58,726 nt of DNA, taken from the NCBI GenBank assembly GCA_905478225.1, contig CAJQHR010000002.1, positions 1-58,726 of the forward strand, in the 5' to 3' direction. The translations under genes and the position numbers were made by a program. This document shows positions 9,055 to 17,476 of this stretch, in pieces. This stretch comes from an uncultured Crocinitomix sp. GTDB taxonomy: Bacteria; Bacteroidota; Bacteroidia; Flavobacteriales_D; Crocinitomicaceae. The number at the start of each line of letters is the position of its first letter. Within the stretch, counting starts at the first letter, position 1. The notes beneath the pieces were generated by a model. It saw nothing but the letters and a program-made list of their open reading frames with translations. It did no database searches and was not told the DNA's origin.

Positions 9055-9300
9055 ATTACCTTCTAAAGCCTTGTCAATATTGAGAATCAGAGAAACAGCT
9101 CCATTGATTTTTCCGGTTCGACAATTTTTTCCGTCAAAAATTAGTTTTTCAACGAAAGTCGAACCAAGAAGATTGTGTTTTCCTTTTAAGTTGCTGTTAG
9201 TGTATATGTTATCGAGGTTTTTCAAAACTCCGAGCCCTTTGTTTAGATACTTTTGAAAGTGTATGTCGTCAGATAAAACTGAACTTTTCGGCTTAAAAAA
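9055..9300 (-). pseudogene. C-terminal remnant of a serine site-specific recombinase
   Basis: The minus-strand frame from about 9300 down to about 9055 reads KYLNKGLGVLKNLDNIY, LLGSTFVEKLIFDGKN, YRT-like CRTGKINGAVSLILN and DKALEGNKK. This matches, from memory, the C-terminal tail of large serine recombinases of Bacteroidota mobile elements (the 'IFPEKL.F...RT.R.NE...LI' region). There is no start codon and no catalytic resolvase domain. The frame is cut off near 9300, just before the IS. It then reads through the terminator into the antisense of the tRNA genes, a usual artefact where an element sits beside a tRNA. I infer the scar of an island integrated next to the tRNA pair. Confidence 0.65.
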
Positions 9301-9326
9301 TAAGATAGAGTTCTGTCTAATTTAAG

Positions 9327-10292
9327 TTAAAAATTTTGATACTGCTTTTTTCTTTCTTTTAAAGTTTTGCTTTTTGTCATTTTTCGTTGTTTAATTTTCC
9401 GATATGCTGTTCCGAAATAAACTTCTGATGGCGTAACATTTTGAAGTGATTCATGATAGCGTTCATAGTTGTAATAATGGACAAACTCTTTCAATTTTTC
9501 TTCGAGCTGTCCAGGACTAAAATAATTATCAAGTTTGACAATGTTTTTCATAGATCTGTGATAACGCTCAATTTTCCCTTGCGTTTGGGGATGCAAAGGT
9601 CTTCCTCTAACGTGTTTCATGTCTTTATCATCTAGATATTCAGCGAGTTCTTTTGATATGTAACATGACCCATTGTCAGATAATAGTTTTGGTCTGTTTT
9701 TCTCTGGAACATTTGAAGCCCATAACGCTTCATCTAAGGTGTCTTTGACGTCTTCTGCTTTCATTGTTGAGCAGAGCTTTCATGTTACAATATAACGGCT
9801 GTAATCATCTAAAATCGTTGAAAGGTAATACCAATCCCAGCCATATATCTTGAAATAAGTAAAATCAGTTTGCCACATCTGATTGACGGCTGTTGTTTTA
9901 TCATGAAAACTATCAGAAGCACTCATGATTCTAAATGAAGGTGTACTTATTAGTCCATTAGCTTTTAAAATTCTGTAAGCACTTGATTCACTGATGAAAT
10001 ACTTGTAATTATCGGTAATATACCAAGCAACTTCCCTGGAGGATAATTCTGGCTTCTCCAACGCTATTTCAACTACTTTGTCTCTGTCCGCCATGTTAAT
10101 TTTATTCCAGGAACCAGTTCTTTTAGAAGCTTTACGAACTAAACCATCATATCCTTTCTCTACATAGGCATTGTACCAATTGTAAAACGTTGTTTTGTTC
10201 ACTTTTAATTCCCTCAGTGTTCGATTTACCCCGAGATCTGATTGCTCAACAAGCTGTATGATTTCATACTTTTCTCTTTGACTATAATGCAT
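9327..10292 (-). pseudogene. IS3-family transposase orfB, inactivated by one in-frame TGA
   Basis: The frame from ATG 10292 to the stop at 9327 is continuous apart from TGA at 9780-9782, in the context SRYIVT-stop-KLCSTMKAEDV. A Trp codon TGG is expected here (the usual 'SRYIVAW' of IS3 integrases). An N-terminal helix-turn-helix domain (residues 1-75) is followed by an rve/DDE catalytic core. The three acidic residues are all present: MWQTDFTYF, LLSDNGS and GKIERYHRS. The stop lies between the first and second catalytic Asp, so no active enzyme can be made without readthrough. A single G-to-A change explains it, which suggests recent inactivation. Confidence 0.85.
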
Positions 10293-10306
10293 ATACTTCT
10301 GCCGGT

Positions 10307-10615
10307 TTATCCGTTTCCATTTAAGTTTTTTTTCAAAAACCTGTTTTCAAGCGAAAGCTCCGCTACTAATTCCTTTAAAGAACTGTTCTCTCCTTTTAGC
10401 TCCTGAACTTCAGAAGTGTTTGCCTCTCGCATTGTGTCGCCAGATAAGCGCCTCTTTCCAGCTTCCATAAAATCTTTACTCCATTTGTAATAATTAGCTT
10501 GACCGATATTTTCTTTGCGGGATAGCTCCGCGATTGAAGATTCTCCCCGCAATCCTTCGACAATGATTCTGATTTTTTCTTCTGAACTGTATGCTTTTCT
10601 CGTTTTACGTTTCAA
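10307..10615 (-). CDS. IS3-family transposase orfA (helix-turn-helix protein)
   Basis: A 102-residue OrfA with an N-terminal helix-turn-helix of the IS3/Tnp_1 type (YSSEEKIRIIVEGLRGES, then IAELSRKENIGQANYYKW) and a C-terminal leucine-zipper-like coiled coil (LKGENSSLKELVAELSLENR). In intact elements it binds the terminal repeats and may form the transframe transposase with OrfB. Its stop is 14 bases before the orfB ATG. The gene itself is intact, but its partner is not. Confidence 0.85.
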   Translation of the reverse strand: MKRKTRKAYSSEEKIRIIVEGLRGESSIAELSRKENIGQANYYKWSKDFMEAGKRRLSGDTMREANTSEVQELKGENSSLKELVAELSLENRFLKKNLNGNG

Positions 10616-10627
10616 GTCACTGATTAA

Positions 10628-10777
10628 GGTTCTGTCGCATTAACTAAAAAATCACTATTTGAAGCCTAATTCATACAAAACGAATAATCAGAAACCGTTG
10701 AATAATGTGAGTTAACTTTTTGAACATTCAAGGAATTTGATGAAAAATGGTCGAAAAATAATTAATGCGACAGAACC
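10628..10777. repeat. 150-bp unit bounded by perfect 16-bp inverted repeats
   Basis: GGTTCTGTCGCATTAA at 10628-10643 is exactly inverted at 10762-10777. The 118 bases between them have no open frame. The ends resemble the terminal repeats of IS6-type elements (GGTTCTGTTGCAAA in the textbook examples), so this could be a MITE-like derivative. It could also be the upstream end of the adjacent IS with a duplicated terminal repeat. No target-site duplication is obvious. Confidence 0.7.
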
Positions 10778-10789
10778 CCAAATTCAACC

Positions 10790-11104
10790 ATGGTATTTTA
10801 CAGCGTATTTGAAGATATACATTCGGAAATTGAAGGAACGACAACCATCAATTATTTTGATAAACAGGAAGATTTCGTATTCAAAGAGTTAAAAGATTCA
10901 CTCGGGATCAAGTATCAAGGGGGATTTTCAGTAGGTGAATCGTTGGTTCAAGGATGCCAATAGAAATTTAGGAGATTCCAATGTCTTGATTTTAATACGA
11001 TTATCACTAAAAATATTGCGTCTACCAAAAGAGGTGCGCGTTATTATATAAATGTTATGAGCTTTATGGAGACAGGAACTTCTTATAGTTTCTTACGAAG
11101 TTGA
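10790..11104 (+). pseudogene. Remnant of an unknown gene with two frameshifts
   Basis: A plausible coding stretch starts at ATG 10790 (MVFYSVFEDIHSEIEG, then KDSLGIKYQGGFSVGES) and stops at TAG near 10962. The next frame continues with WFKDANRNLGDSN, and a third frame continues with LDFNTIITKNIASTKRGA to SYSFLRS and TGA 11104. Joined, these give about 105 residues of ordinary composition. I do not recognise the family. It lies directly beside the inverted-repeat unit, so it may be the host gene truncated by element insertion or a relic cargo gene. Confidence 0.45.
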
Positions 11105-11112
11105 GTGAAAAA

Positions 11113-12867
11113 CTAAAGATAATCTTCAGAAAAATAGTGATTGAACTTTAAATTCTTGAATTCAACTTTCTCACTTGATCCGCCATTCCAAATGAAAAGA
11201 ATCAATGCATTTTTAATAATCTCTGATGGTTCAATTACGTATTGAATGGTGACCCAATCATCCTTTTTTAGGTAGGGATTTAAACTAAATACTTGGCGAT
11301 TGCCATCTAATTCAACCACAACCCTAGTTTCTTCAATTACGCTTCTTGCGCGTGCTTCAAACTCAATCATGACTTTGCTTCCTTTGCGCAAATCTTGCAA
11401 GTTTGATTGCACAGAAGCCGAGTAATGCTCATAGCTGGTGACTTGGATACACCATTCATCTTGAACTAAATAAGATTTGCCTTTGATTAAATAAGGATCT
11501 TGTGGAGAGAGAACAAAGGTTTGTGAACCTTCTAATGTCCAATGTTCATGAGGATAGACTTGCGCTTTTTTCTCTAAAGACAGAAAGTTATCCCAATATT
11601 GCTGTTGCGTAGCAGAACCTCCGGTTAATATTCCGTGTCTGATTTGGTAAGCCTGCACTAAATTGAGTCCAATACAACAGAACGTAAACCCTAGAAAGAG
11701 CCATTTTTTCACTTTGCTTGGGGCTATATTTTTTAGGATTAAGGCAATCAAAAAGCCAACAAGGATGTAATGATCAATCATAACCCGTTGGCCCATTCCT
11801 GCGCCAAAATACCAGCACCACCAACTACTAAAAATGTAAATACTAACGGCATAAAAAATGACTGCTATTGTAAATTGTTTTTTATTGGTCTTGAATAAGA
11901 AGTAAAGTCCAACGGGAAGAATGAGAATAAGAATGGGCGTATAAACTAACCATCCTTTTAGATAAGAAAACAAAAATTCGCGCAAGTAGGGCTTGGAAAA
12001 ATTAAAGCCTTCGTCCCCATATGAATAGACGACCCAATTACCTGTTTGTACTTTCCAAAGAAAAAAGGGAATACACAAAATGCTGCCAACAATCAACACG
12101 ATTCGCACTAATTTTTTTGGTTGAAATGAATAGGAGAACAGTGATTTATAAAATGAAAAATCAGGTATAAAAAAGAAGACTAGCCCAACAACTAAAATAT
12201 TAGTTGGTCGAGTTATTCCGATCAATGCAAAGAATAAAAGTGATACACCCAATTGCTTGAAACGCCTGTCCTCTTTGAACTTGATTAAATAATAGATCAA
12301 CACGTTTACCATAAAAAAGGTGTAGATATGCGTGACAGATTGATCGTAAACCGTGTAGAAAACCATATTACTCGCCAATACTACTATAACCGCAGACCAA
12401 GTTGCAGTGGGCTTGGAAAATGGCATTTTCTGAAGCACTTTAATAAAGAAAACAAGTCCTAAAAACAAATAAACCCAGAGTCCCAAATCAAAGCATACTT
12501 GGTAAATAGTTGAATATCCATCTGCATCTGCCCCAGAAATTGAAGCCAAGGCATGTGCCAACAAGAAAAAGGGCAAATAAAGAATAGCGACACCCGGAAA
12601 TGTTTTATTGACCTGGCCATTTCCTACAGGGTTTAAAAACGATTTTTGATGCGATTCAGGGTAATATTTTGCGTTAATATCAGGAATAAATTCATAAGAA
12701 TAATCGCCGTAGATGAAAGTAGCCGGGAGGTAAGCATAATAGGCTTGAGCATCACCCGCGATAGGCCGTTCATACGGATTTGAAAAATCTTTTTGAGCGA
12801 AATGTATTACGAGAAGGGAAAGGGTAAGAAGAAGTGGTATTTTATACGATTTGATGCGACCAATCAT
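11113..12867 (-). CDS. Polytopic GT-C-like membrane protein with C-terminal beta-sandwich domain
   Basis: A 584-residue protein with an N-terminal membrane anchor and roughly a dozen hydrophobic segments up to about residue 410, followed by a soluble domain of about 170 residues. The first extracytoplasmic loop holds GDAQAYYAYLPATF, with an acidic residue early after TM1 as in GT-C glycosyltransferases (ArnT/PMT/DUF2029 style). The C-terminal domain (MIEFEARARS, VVVELDGN, VTIQYVIEP) looks like a carbohydrate-binding-type beta-sandwich. A lipid-linked sugar transfer role is an inference. The ATG overlaps the upstream gene's stop by 4 bases (ATGA), so translation is probably coupled. Confidence 0.7.
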   Translation of the reverse strand: MIGRIKSYKIPLLLTLSLLVIHFAQKDFSNPYERPIAGDAQAYYAYLPATFIYGDYSYEFIPDINAKYYPESHQKSFLNPVGNGQVNKTFPGVAILYLPFFLLAHALASISGADADGYSTIYQVCFDLGLWVYLFLGLVFFIKVLQKMPFSKPTATWSAVIVVLASNMVFYTVYDQSVTHIYTFFMVNVLIYYLIKFKEDRRFKQLGVSLLFFALIGITRPTNILVVGLVFFFIPDFSFYKSLFSYSFQPKKLVRIVLIVGSILCIPFFLWKVQTGNWVVYSYGDEGFNFSKPYLREFLFSYLKGWLVYTPILILILPVGLYFLFKTNKKQFTIAVIFYAVSIYIFSSWWCWYFGAGMGQRVMIDHYILVGFLIALILKNIAPSKVKKWLFLGFTFCCIGLNLVQAYQIRHGILTGGSATQQQYWDNFLSLEKKAQVYPHEHWTLEGSQTFVLSPQDPYLIKGKSYLVQDEWCIQVTSYEHYSASVQSNLQDLRKGSKVMIEFEARARSVIEETRVVVELDGNRQVFSLNPYLKKDDWVTIQYVIEPSEIIKNALILFIWNGGSSEKVEFKNLKFNHYFSEDYL

Positions 12868-13571
12868 TCCATGTTTCTAAATGCATCATCAATATAGATA
12901 TTTTTTCCTTTATTATTTGCCGCATGTTTCTCAAGAGTGTTAATCAGGGCATCTCTAAAGTCAGTGCGATCTTCTGTTTTAATGACTTGCAAGGGGAACA
13001 ACAAATTCAAATCGTCTTTATACTGAAAGTTGATCATATCTTGATGCAATTCAATTCTTTTAAGCCCGGTAAAATAATACAGGTGCACTTCTCGATTAAA
13101 GTAGGCTACCGCTTTTTCATTGATTCCGAGCCTAAAAGAAGGTCCACCGCGCATTATTCGAATAATGAATATAAAGCCCTCTAAAAAGATGAACGATAAA
13201 ACAATAATCATGGGCAACATTAACATTGGCTCTAGGTCAGCCATAATAGAGTACACTCCAATGGCGATTAAAATAAAAACCCCTTCCGCATAGGCATAAA
13301 CCAGTGAAAGATTGAGGCCCGCTTTTGCCACTTGGCGAACGAAATGGAACCCTTTAAAACGTTTCATATCCGCAGCACCAGTCCATTTACGTTTGATACG
13401 TAAAACCCCTAATAAAAAAATAATTGCCGCAAAACCTAAACAGATTTCAAACGTATACGGCATGCCTTTTAAGGAGGCAGATGAAAACGACAAATCAAAT
13501 ACAATGAGCATTCCAAAAATGGAAAAAATGACCAATACTATACCTGAAAATACGTTTATTACTTTATTCAT
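12864..13571 (-). CDS. Membrane protein with four TM segments and a PH-like (YcxB-type) C-terminal region
   Basis: 235 residues with hydrophobic segments near residues 5-27, 40-60, 92-112 and 118-138, then a soluble C-terminal half (FRLGINEKAVAYFNREV, YFTGLKRIEL, LLFPLQVI). This strand pattern resembles the small bacterial PH-like domains seen in YcxB-type proteins. Function is unknown. It overlaps the stop of the DUF349 gene by 4 bases (ATGA) and is itself overlapped by 4 bases by the next gene, making a tightly coupled trio. The start ATG at 13571 is fixed by this overlap. Confidence 0.65.
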   Translation of the reverse strand: MNKVINVFSGIVLVIFSIFGMLIVFDLSFSSASLKGMPYTFEICLGFAAIIFLLGVLRIKRKWTGAADMKRFKGFHFVRQVAKAGLNLSLVYAYAEGVFILIAIGVYSIMADLEPMLMLPMIIVLSFIFLEGFIFIIRIMRGGPSFRLGINEKAVAYFNREVHLYYFTGLKRIELHQDMINFQYKDDLNLLFPLQVIKTEDRTDFRDALINTLEKHAANNKGKNIYIDDAFRNME

Positions 13572-15277
13572 TTTGTGGCTTGGTGAATAATTTTAAGTCT
13601 TAGTTTATGACCTTCTATTTCAGCTTTTGCTTTTTCAATACTACTCATTACGTTTTTGAAAAGCGGATTTGAATCATCTGCATTTGAGAAGAAACTCAAA
13701 TTGTTTTCAAACTGATTCACTTCTTTATTCAATGCGTCTATTTTAGAACGAATAGCTTGTTGTTCTTGTTCAATTAAACGGTCGCTATTTGAACTACCAA
13801 GCATAGTGTCTAACTTGGCTTGGAAAAGCATTTTTTCTTTCGCTTCTTTATCTAGATCAATCGAATCGTACTTTTCATCCAGCGCCTTTTTATAACCCTT
13901 ATAAATGGCGTCTTTTTGTTTAAAAGGCACATTGCCAATTTCTGAAAAACGCTTTGAAAAGTCACGCAATGCATCAATTGCCGCTTGCGGATCCTTATCC
14001 ACTTTATATGCTTGCAATTCAGTAATTAAAGCCTCTTTCGCAGCAAGGTTCTCCGCATTGGCCGCATCTAATTGATTGAAATGTCCATCTTTAGCATTAA
14101 AGAAAAAATCGATCGGAGCGCGGAATTTTTTCCACAATTGATTTTCAAATTTCGGTCCCGCAGATCCTACATCTTTCCACTTTTTTTGAAGTGCAACAAT
14201 TTTTTGCGCCCCCAATTTCCAATCGGTCAGTTCCTTCATGGCATTGGCTTCTTCAATTAAGTCCTCTTTGCGTTTTTTGATTTCGCCAAACTGCCCGTCT
14301 CTTTGCGCATAAAAAGCTTTTTTCTTGTCAAAAAACTCATTACAAATCCCTCTAAACTCAGCCCAAACGGCTTCATTTTCTTGTTTAGGACCAAATCCAA
14401 TTTTTTTCCAATCGGCTTGTAAAGCTAAAAGCGCATCTGTTGTTTTTTTGTAGTCGTTATGACTACTAACTTCAACCGCAGTTACTTCTTGAGCTTGTGC
14501 AATAAGCGCACGTTTTTTAACGATATTCTCTGCTTGCTCGTTACGGCGAATTTCATAAAATGCGTGAATTTTTTCATACACTTTATTTACCGTATCCCAA
14601 TAATCCTTTTTTATTTTCTTCCAATCGTCTTGATGTGTTCCACCAATTCCGTTCCACTCGTCTTGATAAGCATGTAGTTTTTTCTCGACATCCTTAATCT
14701 TTTGCAATTCTAACAGACCTTTTATTTTTTCAATAACTTCTGTCTTGAGCTTAGAATTTCGAGAAAGATCGTGATCTTTTATCTCTTTATAAATATTGAT
14801 ATTGTACTGGAAAGTGTCTACTAAATTTGAAAACTCTTTCTGTATTCCCTGACGCTTGTCACGAGTAATGGGCCCAACTTCCTTCCAACTCTCCTGAATA
14901 TCTTTAAAACGACCGATCGCTCGCCCAATGTTTTCTTCGTTTTGTACTAAGTCTGAAAAACCAGCAATTAAAGCTTTCTTTTTACCAAGGTTTACTTTTT
15001 CTAATTCCTTTAGTGCTTGAATTTCAACCTTCTTTTTTTCTTTAAAAAGATTTGAAAACACTCTAAACTCTGAGAGCATTGGATAAACTGGTTTTTCAAT
15101 TGCTTCAGGCTTTTCACCTGCCTCAATTCGTTCCAGTTTTTTAATTTTCCATTGGCGTTCTTCCTCATCCTGAATCTTATAAAATTCAGTTACTAGATCA
15201 TTAAATGCATTGGCTGAGTCCAATACAAGTTCTTGCTCGGCTAAGGTTTTAATTTGCGCTACAATTTCAGCTTTCAT
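13568..15277 (-). CDS. DUF349-repeat protein
   Basis: 569 residues, mostly charged alpha-helix, with at least five DUF349 repeats recognised by a Trp/Gly signature: ESWKEVGPI, DEWNGIGGT, ADWKKIGFG, KKWKDVGSA and RFSEIGNVP, spaced about 70 residues apart. The C-terminus is a coiled coil (IEQEQQAIRSKIDALNKEV). There is no signal peptide, so it is cytoplasmic. The family's function is undefined to my knowledge; it is widespread in Bacteroidota. It is the first gene of a trio whose stop/start codons overlap (ATGA) with two membrane-protein genes, an arrangement that suggests a shared role at the membrane. Confidence 0.88.
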   Translation of the reverse strand: MKAEIVAQIKTLAEQELVLDSANAFNDLVTEFYKIQDEEERQWKIKKLERIEAGEKPEAIEKPVYPMLSEFRVFSNLFKEKKKVEIQALKELEKVNLGKKKALIAGFSDLVQNEENIGRAIGRFKDIQESWKEVGPITRDKRQGIQKEFSNLVDTFQYNINIYKEIKDHDLSRNSKLKTEVIEKIKGLLELQKIKDVEKKLHAYQDEWNGIGGTHQDDWKKIKKDYWDTVNKVYEKIHAFYEIRRNEQAENIVKKRALIAQAQEVTAVEVSSHNDYKKTTDALLALQADWKKIGFGPKQENEAVWAEFRGICNEFFDKKKAFYAQRDGQFGEIKKRKEDLIEEANAMKELTDWKLGAQKIVALQKKWKDVGSAGPKFENQLWKKFRAPIDFFFNAKDGHFNQLDAANAENLAAKEALITELQAYKVDKDPQAAIDALRDFSKRFSEIGNVPFKQKDAIYKGYKKALDEKYDSIDLDKEAKEKMLFQAKLDTMLGSSNSDRLIEQEQQAIRSKIDALNKEVNQFENNLSFFSNADDSNPLFKNVMSSIEKAKAEIEGHKLRLKIIHQATK

Positions 15278-15342
15278 GTTATAAATATTTCGGAGAAACG
15301 GCTTGTTTAATCACCGTTAGCAGATAAGACAGAATAATTTTA

Positions 15343-16275
15343 CTAAACGAGTTCTTTTTTGATATCAAATTGAGCCAAGTCAACAAATTCCATAATGCGA
15401 TTATAGATTTCACCTTGACTTAAGTTCTGAAGTCTTTCAGTTCCAAATTTTTCAACACAGAATGAAGCCATGGCAGAACCAGTTACTACTGCTCTTTTCA
15501 TGTTTTCAAATGAGATGTCGTCCGTTTTGGCCAAAAATCCGATAAAACCACCGGCAAATGTGTCGCCAGCTCCTGTTGGATCAAAAACTTCTTCTAAAGG
15601 AAGTGCTGGAGCGAAAAACAGGTTGCCGTCTGTATTAAAAAGTAAAGCGCCGTGCTCTCCTTTTTTGATGATCAAATATTTAGGCCCCATGTCCATAATC
15701 GCCCTGGCGGCTTTCACCAAAGAATATTCTTTAGACAATTGACGCGCTTCTTCATCATTAATGATTAAAACGTCAACCATTTTAACAGTCTCCATTAAAT
15801 CATCCCAAGCAACGTCCATCCAAAAATTCATAGTATCCATTGCAATTAGCTTTGGACGCTCATCAAGTCTTTCAATAACTTGGCGCTGAACAGCGGGTGC
15901 TAAGTTTCCTAACATTAAATAATCAACTCCTTGGTATGAAGCAGGAATAACTGGGTCAAATTCACCCAACACATTCAATTCAGTTACTAAGGTATCTCTT
16001 GAGTTCATATCATTATGATATTTCCCTGACCAGAAAAACGTTTTTTCTCCTTCTTTGATTTGAATCCCATCAATATTAATCCCGCGTGACTTCAAGTCTT
16101 CAAGGGTTTCATTTGGGAAATCATCACCAACTACAGATACAATTTTTTGATCATCTGTAAAGTAAGATGAAGAAAGGGCAATATATGTTCCGGCGCCACC
16201 AATAATTTTATCCGTCTTTCCAAACGGTGTTTCAATGGCATCAAACGCCACACTACCAACTGTTAATAAACTCAT
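15343..16275 (-). CDS. PfkB-family carbohydrate/nucleoside kinase
   Basis: 310 residues of the ribokinase/PfkB fold. The N-terminal Gly-rich substrate region is IIGGAGTYIALSS near residue 25. The C-terminal signature DPTGAGDTFAGGF near residue 231 contains the catalytic Asp in GAGD. It phosphorylates a sugar, nucleoside or sugar-phosphate; the substrate cannot be set. The missing N-terminal lid strands and the GSVAFDAIETPFG start are common in the Bacteroidota 'sugar kinase' group. It is monocistronic, with a TATATTTG -7 box 19 bases upstream of the ATG. Confidence 0.85.
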   Translation of the reverse strand: MSLLTVGSVAFDAIETPFGKTDKIIGGAGTYIALSSSYFTDDQKIVSVVGDDFPNETLEDLKSRGINIDGIQIKEGEKTFFWSGKYHNDMNSRDTLVTELNVLGEFDPVIPASYQGVDYLMLGNLAPAVQRQVIERLDERPKLIAMDTMNFWMDVAWDDLMETVKMVDVLIINDEEARQLSKEYSLVKAARAIMDMGPKYLIIKKGEHGALLFNTDGNLFFAPALPLEEVFDPTGAGDTFAGGFIGFLAKTDDISFENMKRAVVTGSAMASFCVEKFGTERLQNLSQGEIYNRIMEFVDLAQFDIKKELV

Positions 16276-16293
16276 TTATCTAATTTTAGACTG

Positions 16294-16301
16294 CAAATAT
16301 A
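16294..16301 (-). promoter_or_regulatory. Bacteroidota -7 box (TATATTTG) upstream of the PfkB-family kinase
   Basis: TATATTTG on the minus strand fits TAnnTTTG and lies 19 bases before the ATG at 16275. A TTC triplet sits about 19 bases further upstream where TTG is expected. The spacing is good for a short 5' leader. Confidence 0.5.
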
Positions 16302-16531
16302 CGGTTTTACGAATAAGCGGGAAACTTTATTAATGCCGAATTCTACTAAAATTAGTTGTGAAGGCGAGCTAGAATAATTTCACGCTGAATTTTGAATTGA
16401 ATGGGAGAAGGATGGAAGGCGTTTTTATTAATAAGTAGGATCAAACTTTTTCTTATACAAATAACCAAAGTTCAGTTGCATTGGTTTCTCTCAGAAACTT
16501 TCTATATTTAAAGATCAATGAGATTTAGAAA

Positions 16532-16886
16532 ATGAATATTGAAGAGTTTCACGAATATTGTTTAGCAAAAAAAAGGCGTAACGGAAGGATTTCCATTTGA
16601 TGAAAAAACCTTAGTGCTTGAAGACATGGGGAAGATGTTTGCATTGACAGATGTAGAGAGTTTTGTAAGCGTAAACCTGAAATGCGATCCAGAAATTGCG
16701 CTAGATTTAAGAGAGCAATTTCACGCCGTGCAACCCGGGTGCCACATGAGTAAAAAACACTGGGATACAGTAACCATAAACGGTGACGCCACAGATGAAA
16801 AAATCTATGAGTGGACGAACGATTCCTACAATTTAGTCGTAAAAAGCTTGACCAAAAAGTTGCAAGCTGAAATTGAAGACATGTAG
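16532..16886 (+). pseudogene. MmcQ/YjbR-family protein, frameshifted in an A8 run
   Basis: ATG 16532 opens MNIEEFHEYCLAKK, which is the normal MmcQ/YjbR N-terminus. At the run of eight A (16567-16574) the frame is lost and ends at TGA. Removing one A restores GVTEGFPFDEKTLVLEDMG and then the rest of the protein to TAG 16886: GKMFALTDVESF, QPGCHMSKKHWDTV, SYNLVVKSLTKK. The restored length, about 117 residues, is the usual family length. The fold is a small DNA-binding-like (CyaY-like) domain of unknown role. The extra A may be a true mutation, a sequencing error in a homopolymer, or a site of transcriptional slippage; the sequence alone does not decide. Confidence 0.8.
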
Positions 16887-16911
16887 TTCAACAAAAAGAA
16901 AGCCCCTCGTA

Positions 16912-17263
16912 TTAGTCCACCAAATACACAAGAATTGAGGAATAATTTTCGGTTGTTTCTGCGGCCGCTTTTATCGTTTTAATTTTGTCATAAGGAATTA
17001 AAAAGTAGACGCCTGACGCATCTTTGATGACCATGTAATTGTCCTTAATAAATAAACTCTAAACTACTGTTGTCCAAATAGACACTATTATGATACGGCT
17101 TATCCGCCCCAACAACGTTAGTAATCACTCTAAATTTTTGATAAGATGACACGTTTAATTCATTAAACAGAGCCTCGCAGGATGTTTTAGTCAATTGTCC
17201 GAATGAAGCTGAGCTAAAAAACAGGATTAACACTGTAAAATAGAAAGGGATTAATTTTTTCAT
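16912..17263 (-). pseudogene. Small secreted protein, frameshifted near 17045
   Basis: ATG 17263 opens a signal peptide (MKKLIPFYFTVLILFFSSASFGQ) and about 50 mature residues ending LDNSSLEFIY before TAA at 17045-17047. Skipping one T at this point continues as KDNYMVIKDASGVYFLI, then PYDKIKTIKAAAETTEN and SILVYLVD to TAA 16912. The joined product is about 116 residues. I do not recognise the family. The lesion lies in a T/A-rich stretch. It faces the frameshifted MmcQ gene tail to tail. Confidence 0.6.
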
Positions 17264-17476
17264 AGTTTATAATTTTAAATAAGGTGAAAGACGCACCCTG
17301 AAAACGATTGACGCCGCTTAGCTCATCACTGAATTAAATAGCTAAAAATAACAGGAGCATTAATCAAAGAAAATCGCAAAAGCACCCGTAAATTTCTTGA
17401 TTCAAGACTAAGAAAACGTGGATAATTTCCGTGAAAAAGTATTTTAATAAAACCGAATTCCTTAACTTTAAAATTA

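Larger units (their letters stand above)
9310..10777 (-). mobile_element. IS3-family-like insertion sequence (orfA + mutated orfB)
   Basis: The element contains orfA (10307-10615) and orfB (9327-10292) in typical IS3-family order on the minus strand. Its boundaries are not certain. GTTCTGTC occurs at 9310-9317 and 10629-10636 in direct orientation, and again inverted at 10769-10776. Taking the outermost pair as ends gives about 1.47 kb, within the normal IS3 range; taking the direct copies gives about 1.3 kb flanked by an 8-base direct repeat. No unambiguous target duplication was seen. The transposase carries an in-frame TGA, so this copy is probably immobile. Confidence 0.75.

Noticed and set aside
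8824-9225. A 133-codon minus-strand ORF across the tRNA genes
   Set aside because: Its C-terminal half (GFEPVTPALSRQCSEP) is the well-known false protein made by reading tRNA genes in antisense. Only the upstream recombinase-like part is meaningful.
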